A stretch of 64,000 nucleotides of DNA from Woeseia sp. (GCA_021773015.1 JAJFKW010000001.1:3207305-3271304); one strand, 5' to 3'; positions 45,901 to 53,753 are shown, numbered from the stretch's first letter. Program-made: numbers and translations. The notes: generated by a model from the sequence alone, not told the origin.

Positions 45901-48900
45901 CAACTCGAACGTTCACGGGTATACCGCCAAACAATTCCAACGGCCCGATCGATATTGAGGTCGTTGCAACGGACGGTGGTGGTTTGTCGGCCAGTGACGT
46001 CTTTACCATTGACATTGCTGACGAAAACTTTGTGCCGATGCTGGACAACGCAATTGCCGATGCCGCTGCGACTGAGGGGGAATCGCTGAACTTCGCGCTT
46101 TCGGCCGACACTTTCAGTGACTCAGATAGCGGAGACGTGCTTACTTACACTGCGCAGCTTAGTGGCGGCGGTGCATTGCCCGTTTGGTTGAGTTTTGATG
46201 CCGCAACGCTGACCTTTTCCGGCATACCACCAAACAACTCGAACGGCAGTGTGGATATCGAGGTGATCGCCACTGACGACGGTGGTTTATTTGCCAGTGA
46301 CACGTTTACGCTGGATATTGCGGACACGAATTTTGCACCGACGCTGAACAATGCGGTTGCTGATGTCAACGCAACTGAGGGACAGCTGTTCAGCGTGACG
46401 GTGCCAGCAGACGCATTTGGCGATCCTGATGCTGGCGATACGCTGAGTTATTCAGCTCAACTCAGCGGTGGTGGCGGATTGCCGGCATGGCTGAGTTTTG
46501 ATGCTGCAACTCGAACGTTCACGGGTATACCGCCAAACAATTCCAACGGCACGGTCGATATCGAAGTCATCGCCACAGATAGCGGTGGGTTAACCGCTAG
46601 CGATGTGTTCTCACTTGATATTGCGGACGTGAATTTTGCGCCGTTGCTGGACAATCCGCTCCTTGACGCTGGGATCATCGAGGGACAGGCATTTAGTTTT
46701 GCCATCGCGGCCGACGCCTTCAGCGATTCGGACGTTGGAGACGTATTGGCATTCACGGCACAGATCAGCGGCGGCGGAGCACTGCCGGCTTGGCTGAATT
46801 TTGACCCCGTTACGCAGACGTTTTCCGGTACTCCGCCTAACTCAAGTGCCGGCGATGTCAGCATCGAGGTCATCGCAACCGATTCTGGTGGGCTTTCTGT
46901 GAGCGACGTTTTCATCCTAACCATCAGCGATACGAATGTTGCGCCAATCTTGGACAATCCTATCGCCGATGCGAACGCCAACGAAGGCCAGGCGCTGAGT
47001 ATTACGGTTGCGCCTGACGCGTTCAGCGATCCGGACGCTGGCGATACGCTTACCTACTCTGCGAGGTTGGCGGGTGGCGGCGCGCTACCGGCATGGCTGG
47101 CATTTGATGCGGTGTCCCGAACGTTCACAGGAACGCCACCCAACAATTCGAACGGCAGTATTGAGATTGAAGTCGTTGCAACAGATAGCGGCGGACTATC
47201 TGCAAGCGATTCGTTTACGCTGGATATCGGCGATGTGAACTTCGCGCCAATGCTCGACAACGCGGTTGCCGATGCCGCTGTGACCGAAGGAGAAGTGCTG
47301 AACGTGGTGCTTCCGGCTAACACCTTTAGTGACCCGGATGTCGGCGATACGCTGAGCTATTCGGCGCAATTAAGTGGCGGTGGTACGTTACCTCTTTGGC
47401 TGAGTTTTGACGCTGAAACTCGAACGTTTACCGGAATACCGCCGAACAATTCCAACGGTTCTATCGACATTGAAGTTATTGCAACGGACAGTGGCGGGTT
47501 ATCTGCCAGTGACGTCTTTACGCTGGACATTGCTGACGCAAATTTTGCACCGACGCTGGACAACGCAATTGCTGACGCCGCTGCGGGCGAAGGCGAAGCG
47601 CTGAACTTAGTGCTTCCGGCCAATACTTTTAGTGATCCGGATACTGGCGACACGTTGACATATTCTGCTCAGTCCGCGGGCGGCGGCGCACTACCCGCAT
47701 GGCTCGACTTTGATACCGTAACAAGGACGTTCTCAGGCACCCCACCTAACAATTCGAATGGCAGTGTCGACGTTGAAGTTACCGCAACGGATACAGGCGG
47801 CCTTTCGGTTAGCGACACGTTCACTATAAGTATCGCCGACGCAAACTTTGTTCCTAACCTCGATAACGCAATCACCGATGTGAACGCCACAGAGGGTGAG
47901 ATCTTCAGTTTTGCCGTACCGGCCAATACATTTAGTGATCCCGACAACGGCGACACGCTCGTATATTCTGCTCAGTCCACGGGCGGTGGCGCGTTACCCG
48001 CATGGCTCGCCTTTGATGCCGTAACCAGGACATTCTCTGGCACGCCACCTAACAATTCCAATGGCAGTGTCGACGTTGAAGTCATTGCAACGGATTCGGG
48101 TGGCCTTTCGGCTACTGATATATTCACGCTCGATATTGCTGATGCAAATTTTGCACCGACACTCGACAACCCCATCGCGGATACGGGTGCTACGGAAGGG
48201 CAGCTATTTAGCCTGACAGTAGCTACGGATGCGTTTAGCGATCCAGATGTTGGCGATGTGCTGACCTACTCGGCGCAGCTTGGTGGAGGCGGGGCGCTAC
48301 CCGCTTGGCTCAGTTTCGATTCTGTCAGCCGGACCTTATCCGGAACGCCACCAAATGGCAGCAGTGGCGCTTTCGATGTAGAGATCACGGCGACGGACAT
48401 CGATGGACTCATGGTGAGCGATACGTTCACAGTTGATGTATCGGCGACAAACTTTGCACCAACTCTGGATAATCCCATTGCAGATGCCGGTGCAACCGAG
48501 GGTGATGCGCTTACGTTGACGGTGCCGAGCAACACGTTTAGCGACCCGGATACGGGAGATTCCTTGACGTATTCCGCACAGCTTGAGGGTGGTGGTGTGC
48601 TGCCCGGTTGGTTGAATTTCGATGTCGCGACACGGACGTTCACGGGGACACCGCCAAATAATTCGAACGGGAGTGTCAGTCTTCAGGTTACCGTGACCGA
48701 CAACGGGGGTCTATCGGTCAGTGACACGTTCGTATTGTCGATTGACGACAGCAACTTTGCGCCAAACCTCGACAATGTGCTTATCGATGCGAATGCAATG
48801 GAAGGCGCGGCCTTTAGTCTCGTCGTGCCAGCCAATTCATTTAGTGATCCGGACGACGGCGATACACTCACCTATGCAGCGCGGCAAAGTGATGGCAACC

Positions 48901-51650
48901 CGTTACCGGTGTGGCTTAACTTTGATTCCACAACCCGCACATTCACTGGAACGCCGCCAAATAATTCAAACGGGAATATCGATATAGAGGTCGTCACAAC
49001 AGATTCTGGCGGCTTGACGGCAGCGGATACATTCGTCTTGACCATCGCCGATGCCAATTTTGCTCCTAGTCTCGACAACGCGATTGTGGATACCAACACT
49101 GCGGAGGGCGCTACTTTCAGCTATACAATTCCAGCCAATACATTTAGCGATCCCGATATCGGAGATACGTTAACGTATTCGGCACAGTTGAACGGCGGCG
49201 GCGCGCTGCCAGCATGGCTCACCTTCGATCCTGCGACGCGAACGTTCACAGGGATACCGCCAAATAACTCAAACGGCAATATCGAAGTTGACGTTGTCGT
49301 GACGGACACGGGAGGTTTATCCGTTAGCGACTCATTTACCCTGAACATCGCTGATACGAATTTCGCACCGTCTTTGGATAATGCACTCGTCGACGCAAAT
49401 GCAGCCGAGGGTCAAGCCTTCAACTTAGCGGTGCCAGTGGATACATTTAGCGATTCTGATATCGGCGACACGCTGACCCTATCTGCCCGGCTTGTTGGCG
49501 GTGCAGCGCTGCCATCCTGGCTAAATTTCGATGCTGTTGCGGGTGCATTTAGCGGTACGCCGCCCATCGGTACTGAGGGAGTTATTGATGTTGAAATTAT
49601 CGCCACGGACAGCGGTGGATTGACGATTGCGGATGCATTTAATATTTCAATTGGCAGCGGCAGCAACGTGATTACCGGTACCGCAGGTGACGATGTGTTG
49701 GTTGGTACGTCGGCAATGGATCAGATCTTCGGTCTCGGTGGAGACGATACCCTGCGCGGCGGTGCCGGTGATGACAGTCTCATTGGCGGCGCTGGCAATG
49801 ACGATCTTCGCGGCGGCAGCGGAAATGACATGCTGCGCGGCGGCGCAGGTAGTGACAGCATCCGTGGACATGGCGGCAACGATGATATTTCCGGTGGCGC
49901 GGCGAACGACTTTATCAGGGGTGGTGGTGGCGCAGATACCATTCGGGGCGATCGCGGAGATGATGAAATATTCGGAAATGGTGGCGCGGACCTAATTTTT
50001 GGTGGCGCTGGAAACGACACAATAAGTGGCGGCAATGGTGCTGACGAGATTCATGGAAATGGTGGAAGCGATATAATTTTCGGTGGGGGCAGCGCAGATA
50101 CGATCAGCGGAAACGGCGGTGCTGATACGATTCTCGGCGAAAACGGCAACGACAGCCTGAGTGGCAATGGAGGCCGCGACGTGATCGAGGGTGGCGCCGG
50201 CGGAGATACGATTATCGGCGGCGCCGGTAGGGATACGCTTTCTGGCGGTGACGGATCGGATGCATACATATATGAAATTGGTGATGGTTCGGACACGATA
50301 AATAATGCAAGTATCGATGCGGCGACCGATACGTTACGGTTTGGCACTGGAGTTGCGAGTGGCGAGCTTGCTTTCACGCAATCAGGTAACGATTTGCTGA
50401 TAGATGTTGGAGCGAGCGGTGGTTCCATTCGGGTCGAGGGCTGGTTTGCCAGCGCCGTACAGGAAATTGACTTCGTAGAAACCATTGACGACGGCGTGGT
50501 TTTGACTGCGGCGGACATCAACACGATCGTTGCCACGGCTGGCATTTCACAAACCAGTATTTCTCGAACAGTGTCGGACACCACGGAACCGTTTGTTGCG
50601 GCAAAGGGCGTTAACGACATGTTAGTCCCGATAGATCGAGAAATAGAATTTGTCGAGCCTACTGTCGTCGCGAAGGGAGGTCGCAGCGTACCCGTGCCGA
50701 TAGAGCGAGTAGTTGACGTTGCCGATACGTCTGTTGCCGAAAAGGGCGGTAGTGAAAAGCGCATACCGATGGAACGACAAACCGACTTGCGCATCGGGCG
50801 TTTGCAAAGGTGGTTCGGCTTACGTGGTTCCAATCGGATTAAGCAACCAAGGGACTCGATTTCGGCGGCTTCAGACAGTTCGACTGTGATTGCGTCAATG
50901 AAGGGCCCACAGGTTTCCGTGCCAATGACTAGATCGATGCCCGATGACGAGGTTGACGATAACGTAACCGCAGGTGACAGAACGCACGTGTTGAATAGCG
51001 GTGCCGTAGTACCGGTTATGACGGACTTGGCAGCGTTGGCTGACGCTGGCTTATCAACCGTTCCGCCAGCGCTGTCAACGGTGCCGGTTGCGCGCATCTC
51101 CGTACCAATGACGAGAACGCTACCCAGCAATGAGGTTAACGATAGCGTCTCTGCTGACGAGAGAATGCACGTAATAAACGCTGGTGCAGTTGCGCCGATC
51201 ATGACGGATCTTGCGACGCTAGCCGACGAAGGTCTATCAACCGTTTCACAGTCAGTATCAACAATTTCAGATACGCAGCCACTAATAGCGACACTGCCAG
51301 CAACGGACGGACAGCATCGCGCATTCGCTGATCCAGAATTTGAAACGTTTCGTTCAGCGATTGACGCGCTCGATGCAACGACGGTGGCAGGAGTTTCCCG
51401 GCGTCAGGAGTTAGTGAAAATCGGCGAGCTGACTGAAGCAAATTTCGACGCGGCAGCGACGAGTACCACCGATGCCGAATCTGAGGTGACCATGGCTGGC
51501 TCCGCTACTGATGAAATTGATCGATCCTTAAATCAGTTTGTGGCCTCAATTGCCGGCTTCGGCGATGCCAGGGACCACGTTGGGGACGGTTTTTCCTCTG
51601 TGGAGGACTACGATTCAGTTCCGCAGATTACGGTTCCGTCGGTCAACTAG
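36969..51650 (+). CDS. Giant RTX protein with lipase-like domain and tandem Ig-like (He_PIG) repeats
   Basis: A 4893-residue secreted protein, start ATG with GGAGG eight bases upstream. Residues about 1-350 form an alpha/beta-hydrolase (class-3 lipase-like) region with GHSLG at 169-173 (Ser171). Calcium-binding GGxGxD repeat blocks occupy about 520-590, 750-1170, 1350-1410, 1590-1700, 1810-2020 and 4230-4430. One isolated He_PIG-type domain lies at 1488-1588, and 21 tandem copies of about 101 residues run from 2111 to about 4228. The tail (about 4430-4893) carries the VP[IM]xR repeats listed separately and should hold the type I signal. It could be an adhesin with lipase activity. The catalytic Asp and His are not assigned. 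Confidence 0.93.
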   Translation: MPQSVTATTAHDALDAALLARAAYIDFHPADGATPTSLRVALTFKGGFTEAEADYIVERYELLSVTSDPVDPLSFAVGFKGTLWRRLDVGASLFDEYVVAFGGTDLDSLGAATQDIIADGLLGVTGEALGQTQALKVWVERLYTGTSATVFGLPGLGLLDRFDVVDVTGHSLGGHLVQYAVGQFNAGNPDRNLWLPDQAFTDGYTFNGAGIGRFFGLGIPGNPKKLLGQLGYLTSANTAIRGNYLWNEGNFGIENFISEAGISVVPTWISGMRPGEDASLFIEDQGSHPDAIRSVIGNHGVIYQVDSLFVYNIFEGFVGSDQAPLERVAFMQDMLSILRASSNDAFESLERVVNHLREFFPNIVADPNLGPAAREDRNALIALSIAISDELEANPRPATITNLVTDGELFNSIIARMDTPEGLARRVALILGQPFVLDGLDYQAAFNQNGDYDLENFTDKFLKDRAAYAAALFEANAEDVEAGGRVSLFPHYFENRLGEFESIVAYDNARGEPPPINELKQTLFGGDDADTLAGGDEDDAIYGLDGADILEGGEGNDYIEGGDGNDELTGGAGNNVLLGGDGFDTYRVGVNERVDITDSDGFGAIVVELSDGTFFTLGSQTVSAVADQADVYRDDAGFTYVVNGPDVIVSTPDGGQIAIREFDFLLDSLGINLGGFQGIDPPGQALTFDVDFTIQPPPGDPNSINQLGNFSNGTQQWLSPGFWFLRQDVEVINAVAVPDGALNGSITEFVTIIGGFGDSFMTGDDGFNIFRDDGGLFPSTPYLGGYGMGPVMGNDVLDGRGGDDWLFSSGGDDFVMGGAGNDIIVDSHSGFDITQALNGDPLPLEFTSYGDVEWITLPGNSSNDTLLGGTGDDYIAAHGGNQVMDGGDGADELFAGAGDDVLIGGAGDDVLLGDTRLSDSPIEMAPGTVPADFEFVFNGDNLTFDASSSDQWGNDTLDGGEGNDTLYGGAGNDSLSGGAGNDRLQGDFVFAYADLRAGLLNRPTDPTSIHGDDILLGGAGNDELLGYGGDDLIEGGDDDDVAAGGEGSDIVRGDGGNDELQGNEGDDFLFGGDGDDTLFGQEDNDELHGEEGADQLVGGDGDDFLSGGNGDDALFGEAGQDTLLGGAGIDDLQGGDDDDFLIGGVGNDLLFGGAGDDTYIITGSDGQDQLTDTQGSNRLVFNFVPTELSVSIENGVYFVDYAPGNYLFMDAETFNSIDEIEFLGGITVDRDVFVDQYQPGNSNGGLITLANGALAGDLTIFARNDDLIISYNGPVVDWIDVAALSDRDILAIEGDALDFGAATSAPAIALKNWYLAGPLGYVRFITDGVGGNINLDNDAPVARIFDGGPDESLLTGSDEADTFSGGAGHDIFIAGDGDDQITGGEDADTLIGGPGNDAYFYNIADGNDIIADESGVDSLTFGPGISAADLTITMNSGALVIQIGPEENFDKITVSDWLADTDRPIDSIVFDDGSSLTVAEIEALVTGNRAPTLVTPFTDLELSFEQPFSFDIPAGSFTDPNGDALTYDAQLSDGSPLPSWLSFDPLTQTFSGITPPQLESGTFSIIVTARDPLGLPVSDTFTFSVGLNRILGTAGNDTLAGDALDNTILGFTGDDRLSGGDGNDFIRGDEGRDFLFGDAGDDTLFSNLGFDDLRGGAGNDLLISGPDADGSRQFGEDGDDRLIGGPGRDAFDGGDGNNTYEIGLGGGVDTLNYQSLGTHTVRFGAGIQLSDLTASFEGLGNQFDLTIFYNPSDATDNITLDEVFIRTISNGGQQASPPFTIDPLNYVFEFEDGSSVTVIELGDLAVIPTDGADFIFPNSQNDIVFGGDGDDVILGRTYQFNSDLNANTLFGEGGNDDIEGGVGDDFLSGGDGDDELGGGDGDDTMEGGLGDDFLSAGDGNDNLDGGDGADSLHGGRGDDIIMGGAGDDVITGDPQAFNFDGFDQLFGESGNDNIFGGARADLIEGGSGDDIIDGGSSSVDLRDTLRGGTGDDQFVEARDSGATHYLYDAGDGHDTISDTGHVDLIGTGGEVFLLEDRFEFVDGSGIQLNDLQVTRVDDNLVLTVSPTDSITFQNWFLSIDNQIEEFITYDIAGNPIVNTAADIEALIDTVNAAPVLDNPLADNAATEGQVVSIAVPANTFSDPDAGDVLSYSARLVGGAALPAWLSFDAATQTFTGTPPNNSNGNLDIEVTVTDAGGLSVSDEFSLAIADANFAPQLDNAIADTSVAEDSALNYTVPADAFSDSDIGDLLSYSAQLSGGGALPLWLNFDAITRTFTGTPPNNTNGDIDIEVIATDGDGLSASDIFTLAVTDTNFVPTLDNAITDAAATEGEVLNLVLPANTFSDPDTGDTLTYSAQLSGGGALPTWLSFDAATRTFTGIPPNNSNGNVDVEVTATDNGGLSASDVFTIGIADANFAPSLDNAIADASATEGQVLSFTVPVDAFSDADAGDTLSYSAQLSGGGALPAWLSFNAATRTFAGIPPNNSNGTIDVEVVATDSGGLSASDVFTIDVADANFVPSLDNAIADAVATEGEALNLVVPANTFSDPDTGDTLTYSAQVSGGGALPAWLSFDVATRTFTGIPPNNSNGTIDIEVVATDSGGLSASDVFTIDIADANFVPTLDNAIAAAAATEGEALNLVLPANTFSDPDAGDTLSYSAQVSGGGALPAWLSFDAATRTFTGIPPNNSNGSVDIEVIATDGSGLSVSDVFTIDIADANFVATLDNAIADAAATEGEALNLVLPANTFSDPDAGDTLTYSAQLSGGGALPAWLNFDGATRTFNGIPPNNSNGTVDIEVIATDSGGLSVSDTFTLDIVDANFAPRLDNALADAAATEGQVFSLTLPADAFSDPDVGDVLTFSAQLSGGGVLPGWLSFDALTRTFSGIPPNDASGTIDVEVVATDSGGLSISDTFTLNVLDENFAPTLDNAIADTAATEGEALNLVVPASTFSDPDTGDTLTYSAQVSGGGALPAWLSFDAATRTFTGIPPNNSNGPIDIEVVATDGGGLSASDVFTIDIADENFVPMLDNAIADAAATEGESLNFALSADTFSDSDSGDVLTYTAQLSGGGALPVWLSFDAATLTFSGIPPNNSNGSVDIEVIATDDGGLFASDTFTLDIADTNFAPTLNNAVADVNATEGQLFSVTVPADAFGDPDAGDTLSYSAQLSGGGGLPAWLSFDAATRTFTGIPPNNSNGTVDIEVIATDSGGLTASDVFSLDIADVNFAPLLDNPLLDAGIIEGQAFSFAIAADAFSDSDVGDVLAFTAQISGGGALPAWLNFDPVTQTFSGTPPNSSAGDVSIEVIATDSGGLSVSDVFILTISDTNVAPILDNPIADANANEGQALSITVAPDAFSDPDAGDTLTYSARLAGGGALPAWLAFDAVSRTFTGTPPNNSNGSIEIEVVATDSGGLSASDSFTLDIGDVNFAPMLDNAVADAAVTEGEVLNVVLPANTFSDPDVGDTLSYSAQLSGGGTLPLWLSFDAETRTFTGIPPNNSNGSIDIEVIATDSGGLSASDVFTLDIADANFAPTLDNAIADAAAGEGEALNLVLPANTFSDPDTGDTLTYSAQSAGGGALPAWLDFDTVTRTFSGTPPNNSNGSVDVEVTATDTGGLSVSDTFTISIADANFVPNLDNAITDVNATEGEIFSFAVPANTFSDPDNGDTLVYSAQSTGGGALPAWLAFDAVTRTFSGTPPNNSNGSVDVEVIATDSGGLSATDIFTLDIADANFAPTLDNPIADTGATEGQLFSLTVATDAFSDPDVGDVLTYSAQLGGGGALPAWLSFDSVSRTLSGTPPNGSSGAFDVEITATDIDGLMVSDTFTVDVSATNFAPTLDNPIADAGATEGDALTLTVPSNTFSDPDTGDSLTYSAQLEGGGVLPGWLNFDVATRTFTGTPPNNSNGSVSLQVTVTDNGGLSVSDTFVLSIDDSNFAPNLDNVLIDANAMEGAAFSLVVPANSFSDPDDGDTLTYAARQSDGNPLPVWLNFDSTTRTFTGTPPNNSNGNIDIEVVTTDSGGLTAADTFVLTIADANFAPSLDNAIVDTNTAEGATFSYTIPANTFSDPDIGDTLTYSAQLNGGGALPAWLTFDPATRTFTGIPPNNSNGNIEVDVVVTDTGGLSVSDSFTLNIADTNFAPSLDNALVDANAAEGQAFNLAVPVDTFSDSDIGDTLTLSARLVGGAALPSWLNFDAVAGAFSGTPPIGTEGVIDVEIIATDSGGLTIADAFNISIGSGSNVITGTAGDDVLVGTSAMDQIFGLGGDDTLRGGAGDDSLIGGAGNDDLRGGSGNDMLRGGAGSDSIRGHGGNDDISGGAANDFIRGGGGADTIRGDRGDDEIFGNGGADLIFGGAGNDTISGGNGADEIHGNGGSDIIFGGGSADTISGNGGADTILGENGNDSLSGNGGRDVIEGGAGGDTIIGGAGRDTLSGGDGSDAYIYEIGDGSDTINNASIDAATDTLRFGTGVASGELAFTQSGNDLLIDVGASGGSIRVEGWFASAVQEIDFVETIDDGVVLTAADINTIVATAGISQTSISRTVSDTTEPFVAAKGVNDMLVPIDREIEFVEPTVVAKGGRSVPVPIERVVDVADTSVAEKGGSEKRIPMERQTDLRIGRLQRWFGLRGSNRIKQPRDSISAASDSSTVIASMKGPQVSVPMTRSMPDDEVDDNVTAGDRTHVLNSGAVVPVMTDLAALADAGLSTVPPALSTVPVARISVPMTRTLPSNEVNDSVSADERMHVINAGAVAPIMTDLATLADEGLSTVSQSVSTISDTQPLIATLPATDGQHRAFADPEFETFRSAIDALDATTVAGVSRRQELVKIGELTEANFDAAATSTTDAESEVTMAGSATDEIDRSLNQFVASIAGFGDARDHVGDGFSSVEDYDSVPQITVPSVN
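38536..40445 (+). repeat. First clusters of RTX (GGxGxDxL) calcium-binding repeats
   Basis: Nonapeptide coding repeats (for example GGEGNDYIEGGDGNDELTGG) occur in several blocks separated by non-repeat beta regions, each block ending in a haem-peroxidase-like strand pattern such as GFDTYRVG. Each block would fold into a parallel beta roll once calcium is met outside the cell. Confidence 0.9.
43299..49653 (+). repeat. 21 tandem 303-bp repeats encoding Ig-like (He_PIG) domains
   Basis: Each unit of about 101 residues starts NFAPxLDN, has FSDPDxGDTLxYSAQ, then LPAWLSFDAATRTFTGIPPN and ends GGLSxSDxFTLxIADA. Copies 3-10 are the most alike, with long stretches identical at the DNA level between units 5, 6, 7 and 9, showing recent duplication or gene conversion. 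Copies near the ends (1, 12, 13, 19-21) have diverged more. Copy number is likely to vary between strains. Confidence 0.92.
49666..50260 (+). repeat. C-terminal RTX calcium-binding block
   Basis: About 20 consecutive GGxGxD-type nonapeptides, residues about 4233-4430, starting GTAGDDVLVG and ending GGDGSDAYIYEIGDG. This is the longest uninterrupted beta-roll block in the protein and lies next to the secretion-signal region, as in other type I substrates. Confidence 0.9.
50577..51284 (+). repeat. Novel C-terminal repeats: three 23-residue units and two 61-residue units
   Basis: After the last RTX block the protein repeats a core [VI]-P-[IM]-x-R at residues 4553, 4576 and 4599, exactly 23 apart, each preceded by a KG dipeptide (AAKGVND, VAKGGRS, AEKGGSE). 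The core returns as VPMTR at 4651 and 4712, each opening a unit of about 61 residues with EVxDxVxAxxRxHVxNxGA and MTDLAxLADxGLSTV. No known family is recognised. Confidence 0.85.
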
Positions 51651-51884
51651 TTCCGCTTGGGAATGTGACTGGCCGCGTTCGACGTATTGAAAAGCGACGC
51701 GGCGATCTCGTGGATGCGGTCCTTCGGCTTCTCAAGATTGCTTTGCGTCGCTAGCAAATAGAGACATTTTTTCGATAGGCGCACTCCGGATCTAAGGGTT
51801 TCGCAGTTCCTGCCGTTAACCCATATAGGAGCCTCATCCATGGGCGATGCAACCGCGGAAGATTGACCGCAAGTAGAACTGAGA

Positions 51885-53753
51885 ATGGCAGACGACATTA
51901 CGCAGAAGATCGGGCGCTACGAATTGATTCGATCCGTTGGTCGAGGCTCTCAAGGTACCGTGTATTTGGCGCGCGACCCAACTTTGGACCGGCACGTAGC
52001 GGTCAAAGTATTGACAGATGCAGATGCCGGCCTGAACCGGATGACCGAAGACGGCGCGCCGCTGGAAGCACGTATTGCCGGCAAGCTAAAACATCCGGGT
52101 ATCATTCCCATTTTCGATGCTGGCGAGTGTGACGTCGGACCGTATTTAGTCTTCGAATACGTCGAAGGGAAAACCCTCGCTCAGCGTTTAAAAAGCAGCG
52201 GGGGAATGTCGATTGAAGCGGCGGTCCCACTTGTATCTGCAATTCTTAAAGCACTTGCTGTTGCCCATACGTCTGAAATTTTACATCTCGACTTGAGTCC
52301 GCGAAATATACTGATTGATGATAATCAACTGCCAAAAGTGATGGATTTCGGCTTAGCACAGTACGTCAGTAATGCGCGCGAACCGAAGGAGTTTGCAACC
52401 GGCACGTTGCGCTACATGGCGCCCGAACATTTCTTGGGCGAGCCGCTTGGGCCGTGGACCGATGTATTTGCCCTCGGCAGCACGTTTTATGAGGTGGTCT
52501 CGGGTGAACGGGCAATGCAAGGTATGGAGCTGCTAGAAATTCAAAATAGAATTATTGCTGGTGACGTCGATTTTTCGCTATTGAAAAATGATCCGCATGG
52601 TGATGCGTTCGCACGGTTTCTTGCTGGCGCTTTAGAGGTTGGTCGCGAAGGTCGTTACGCTGATTGCTCTGTAATGAGCGAAGCATTTGAACTGTTTCTT
52701 AACGAAACGGACTTGGTCAGTGAGGCGAATGCCGATGGATCCAACCACAGCACCATCGAGTTTCTGCTTCGGCGTATGCAGCGAACAGGCGATTTTCCGA
52801 CTATTTCTCGAACGTTGTCTGATATCAATCGTCTGACCGGCGACGACAGTGGCGCGAGCGCAGACAAACTTGCCAGTGTCATCCTGCGCGATTTTGCGCT
52901 GACCGGAAAGCTCCTCAAAATTGTCAACTCAGCATTCTATGGCGCGCACGCGACGGAAATTACGAGCATCTCCCAAGCAGTTGTTTTTCTAGGTGTGGAC
53001 AAGGTGCGAATGACCGCTAATAGTCTGAGTTTTTTCGGCCATATGAAGGGTGACTCGGCTATCCTCAAGGATTCGATGACGAAATCGTTTCTGAGCGGCC
53101 TGATTTCCAGACATCTGGCGCAACGCCAAAAAATTCCGGGTGTGGAAGAGGCGTTTATCTGTGGTATGTGCCAAAACCTTGGCGAGACACTGGTAATTTA
53201 CTATTTTCCCGAGGAATTCGAAGGCATCAGCAAGTTGCAGCTTGACAAAGACCTAGATAAGTTTGCCGCGGCACGCGGTGTGCTTGGCGTGAGCTACTCT
53301 GATCTGGGTGCGGCCGTCGCAAAATCTTGGAATTTGCCGCGGTCGATCATCGAGTCCATTCGAGGTGTGCCTCCAGGGCCACTAAAGACTCCAGAGTCCG
53401 ATTTAGACAGTCTCCGTGATATTGCTGCATTTTCAAATCAACTATGCGATTTGTTTCAGCAATGTGCCCAAGAAGATATTGAGCGCAACATGTCGGAATT
53501 GCTCGAGCGTTACAAAATGAGCGTGCCGCTCGAAGCGGACTTTTGCGTTAGCCTGGTCAACGCGGGGCTGGAGAAGTTGAAACAATATGCGCCGATATTC
53601 GAAATAAGCGTAGCATCCAGCGGATATTGCCAGGCGGTGCAGTCGTGGGCCGACATGCAAAGCAAAGCTCTGGGCCAAGATGGTGCTACCAGCGGGACGC
53701 AGAGTGATACTGACCGACCCAGGCCGAAGTCTTCTAAGGCAGTAAGCGCCTAA
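51885..53753 (+). CDS. Serine/threonine protein kinase fused to HDOD domain
   Basis: A 622-residue cytoplasmic protein. Kinase domain at about 11-270: glycine loop GRGSQGTVYLA, K41 (VAVK), catalytic loop H134-L-D136-L-S-P-R-N141, and D154-F-G. The HRD Arg is Leu and the loop Lys is Ser, so it is a non-RD kinase and may be weak. The HDOD domain at about 286-500 carries FLLRRMQRTGDFPTISRTLS and LRDFALTGKLLKIVNSAFYG. HDOD proteins act in signalling to motility, biofilm or cell cycle. It lies 234 bases after the RTX gene and could tie signalling to that system; this is inference. Confidence 0.9.
   Translation: MADDITQKIGRYELIRSVGRGSQGTVYLARDPTLDRHVAVKVLTDADAGLNRMTEDGAPLEARIAGKLKHPGIIPIFDAGECDVGPYLVFEYVEGKTLAQRLKSSGGMSIEAAVPLVSAILKALAVAHTSEILHLDLSPRNILIDDNQLPKVMDFGLAQYVSNAREPKEFATGTLRYMAPEHFLGEPLGPWTDVFALGSTFYEVVSGERAMQGMELLEIQNRIIAGDVDFSLLKNDPHGDAFARFLAGALEVGREGRYADCSVMSEAFELFLNETDLVSEANADGSNHSTIEFLLRRMQRTGDFPTISRTLSDINRLTGDDSGASADKLASVILRDFALTGKLLKIVNSAFYGAHATEITSISQAVVFLGVDKVRMTANSLSFFGHMKGDSAILKDSMTKSFLSGLISRHLAQRQKIPGVEEAFICGMCQNLGETLVIYYFPEEFEGISKLQLDKDLDKFAAARGVLGVSYSDLGAAVAKSWNLPRSIIESIRGVPPGPLKTPESDLDSLRDIAAFSNQLCDLFQQCAQEDIERNMSELLERYKMSVPLEADFCVSLVNAGLEKLKQYAPIFEISVASSGYCQAVQSWADMQSKALGQDGATSGTQSDTDRPRPKSSKAVSA

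Noticed and set aside
43299-49653. Regularly spaced repeats considered as a CRISPR array
   Set aside because: The period is 303 bp, in frame, with no 20-40 bp repeat/spacer structure and no cas genes; they encode protein domains.
43400-50035. Long open frames on the minus strand opposite the RTX/Ig repeats
   Set aside because: They recur with the same period as the sense repeats, have no ribosome binding sites and low-complexity Ser/Ala/Pro products; they are shadows of the repetitive sense gene.
51647-51898. Minus-strand frame of 83 codons filling the gap after the RTX gene
   Set aside because: Composition is coding-like and its stop overlaps the RTX stop, but it has no clear ribosome binding site, no family match, and overlaps the kinase start region.
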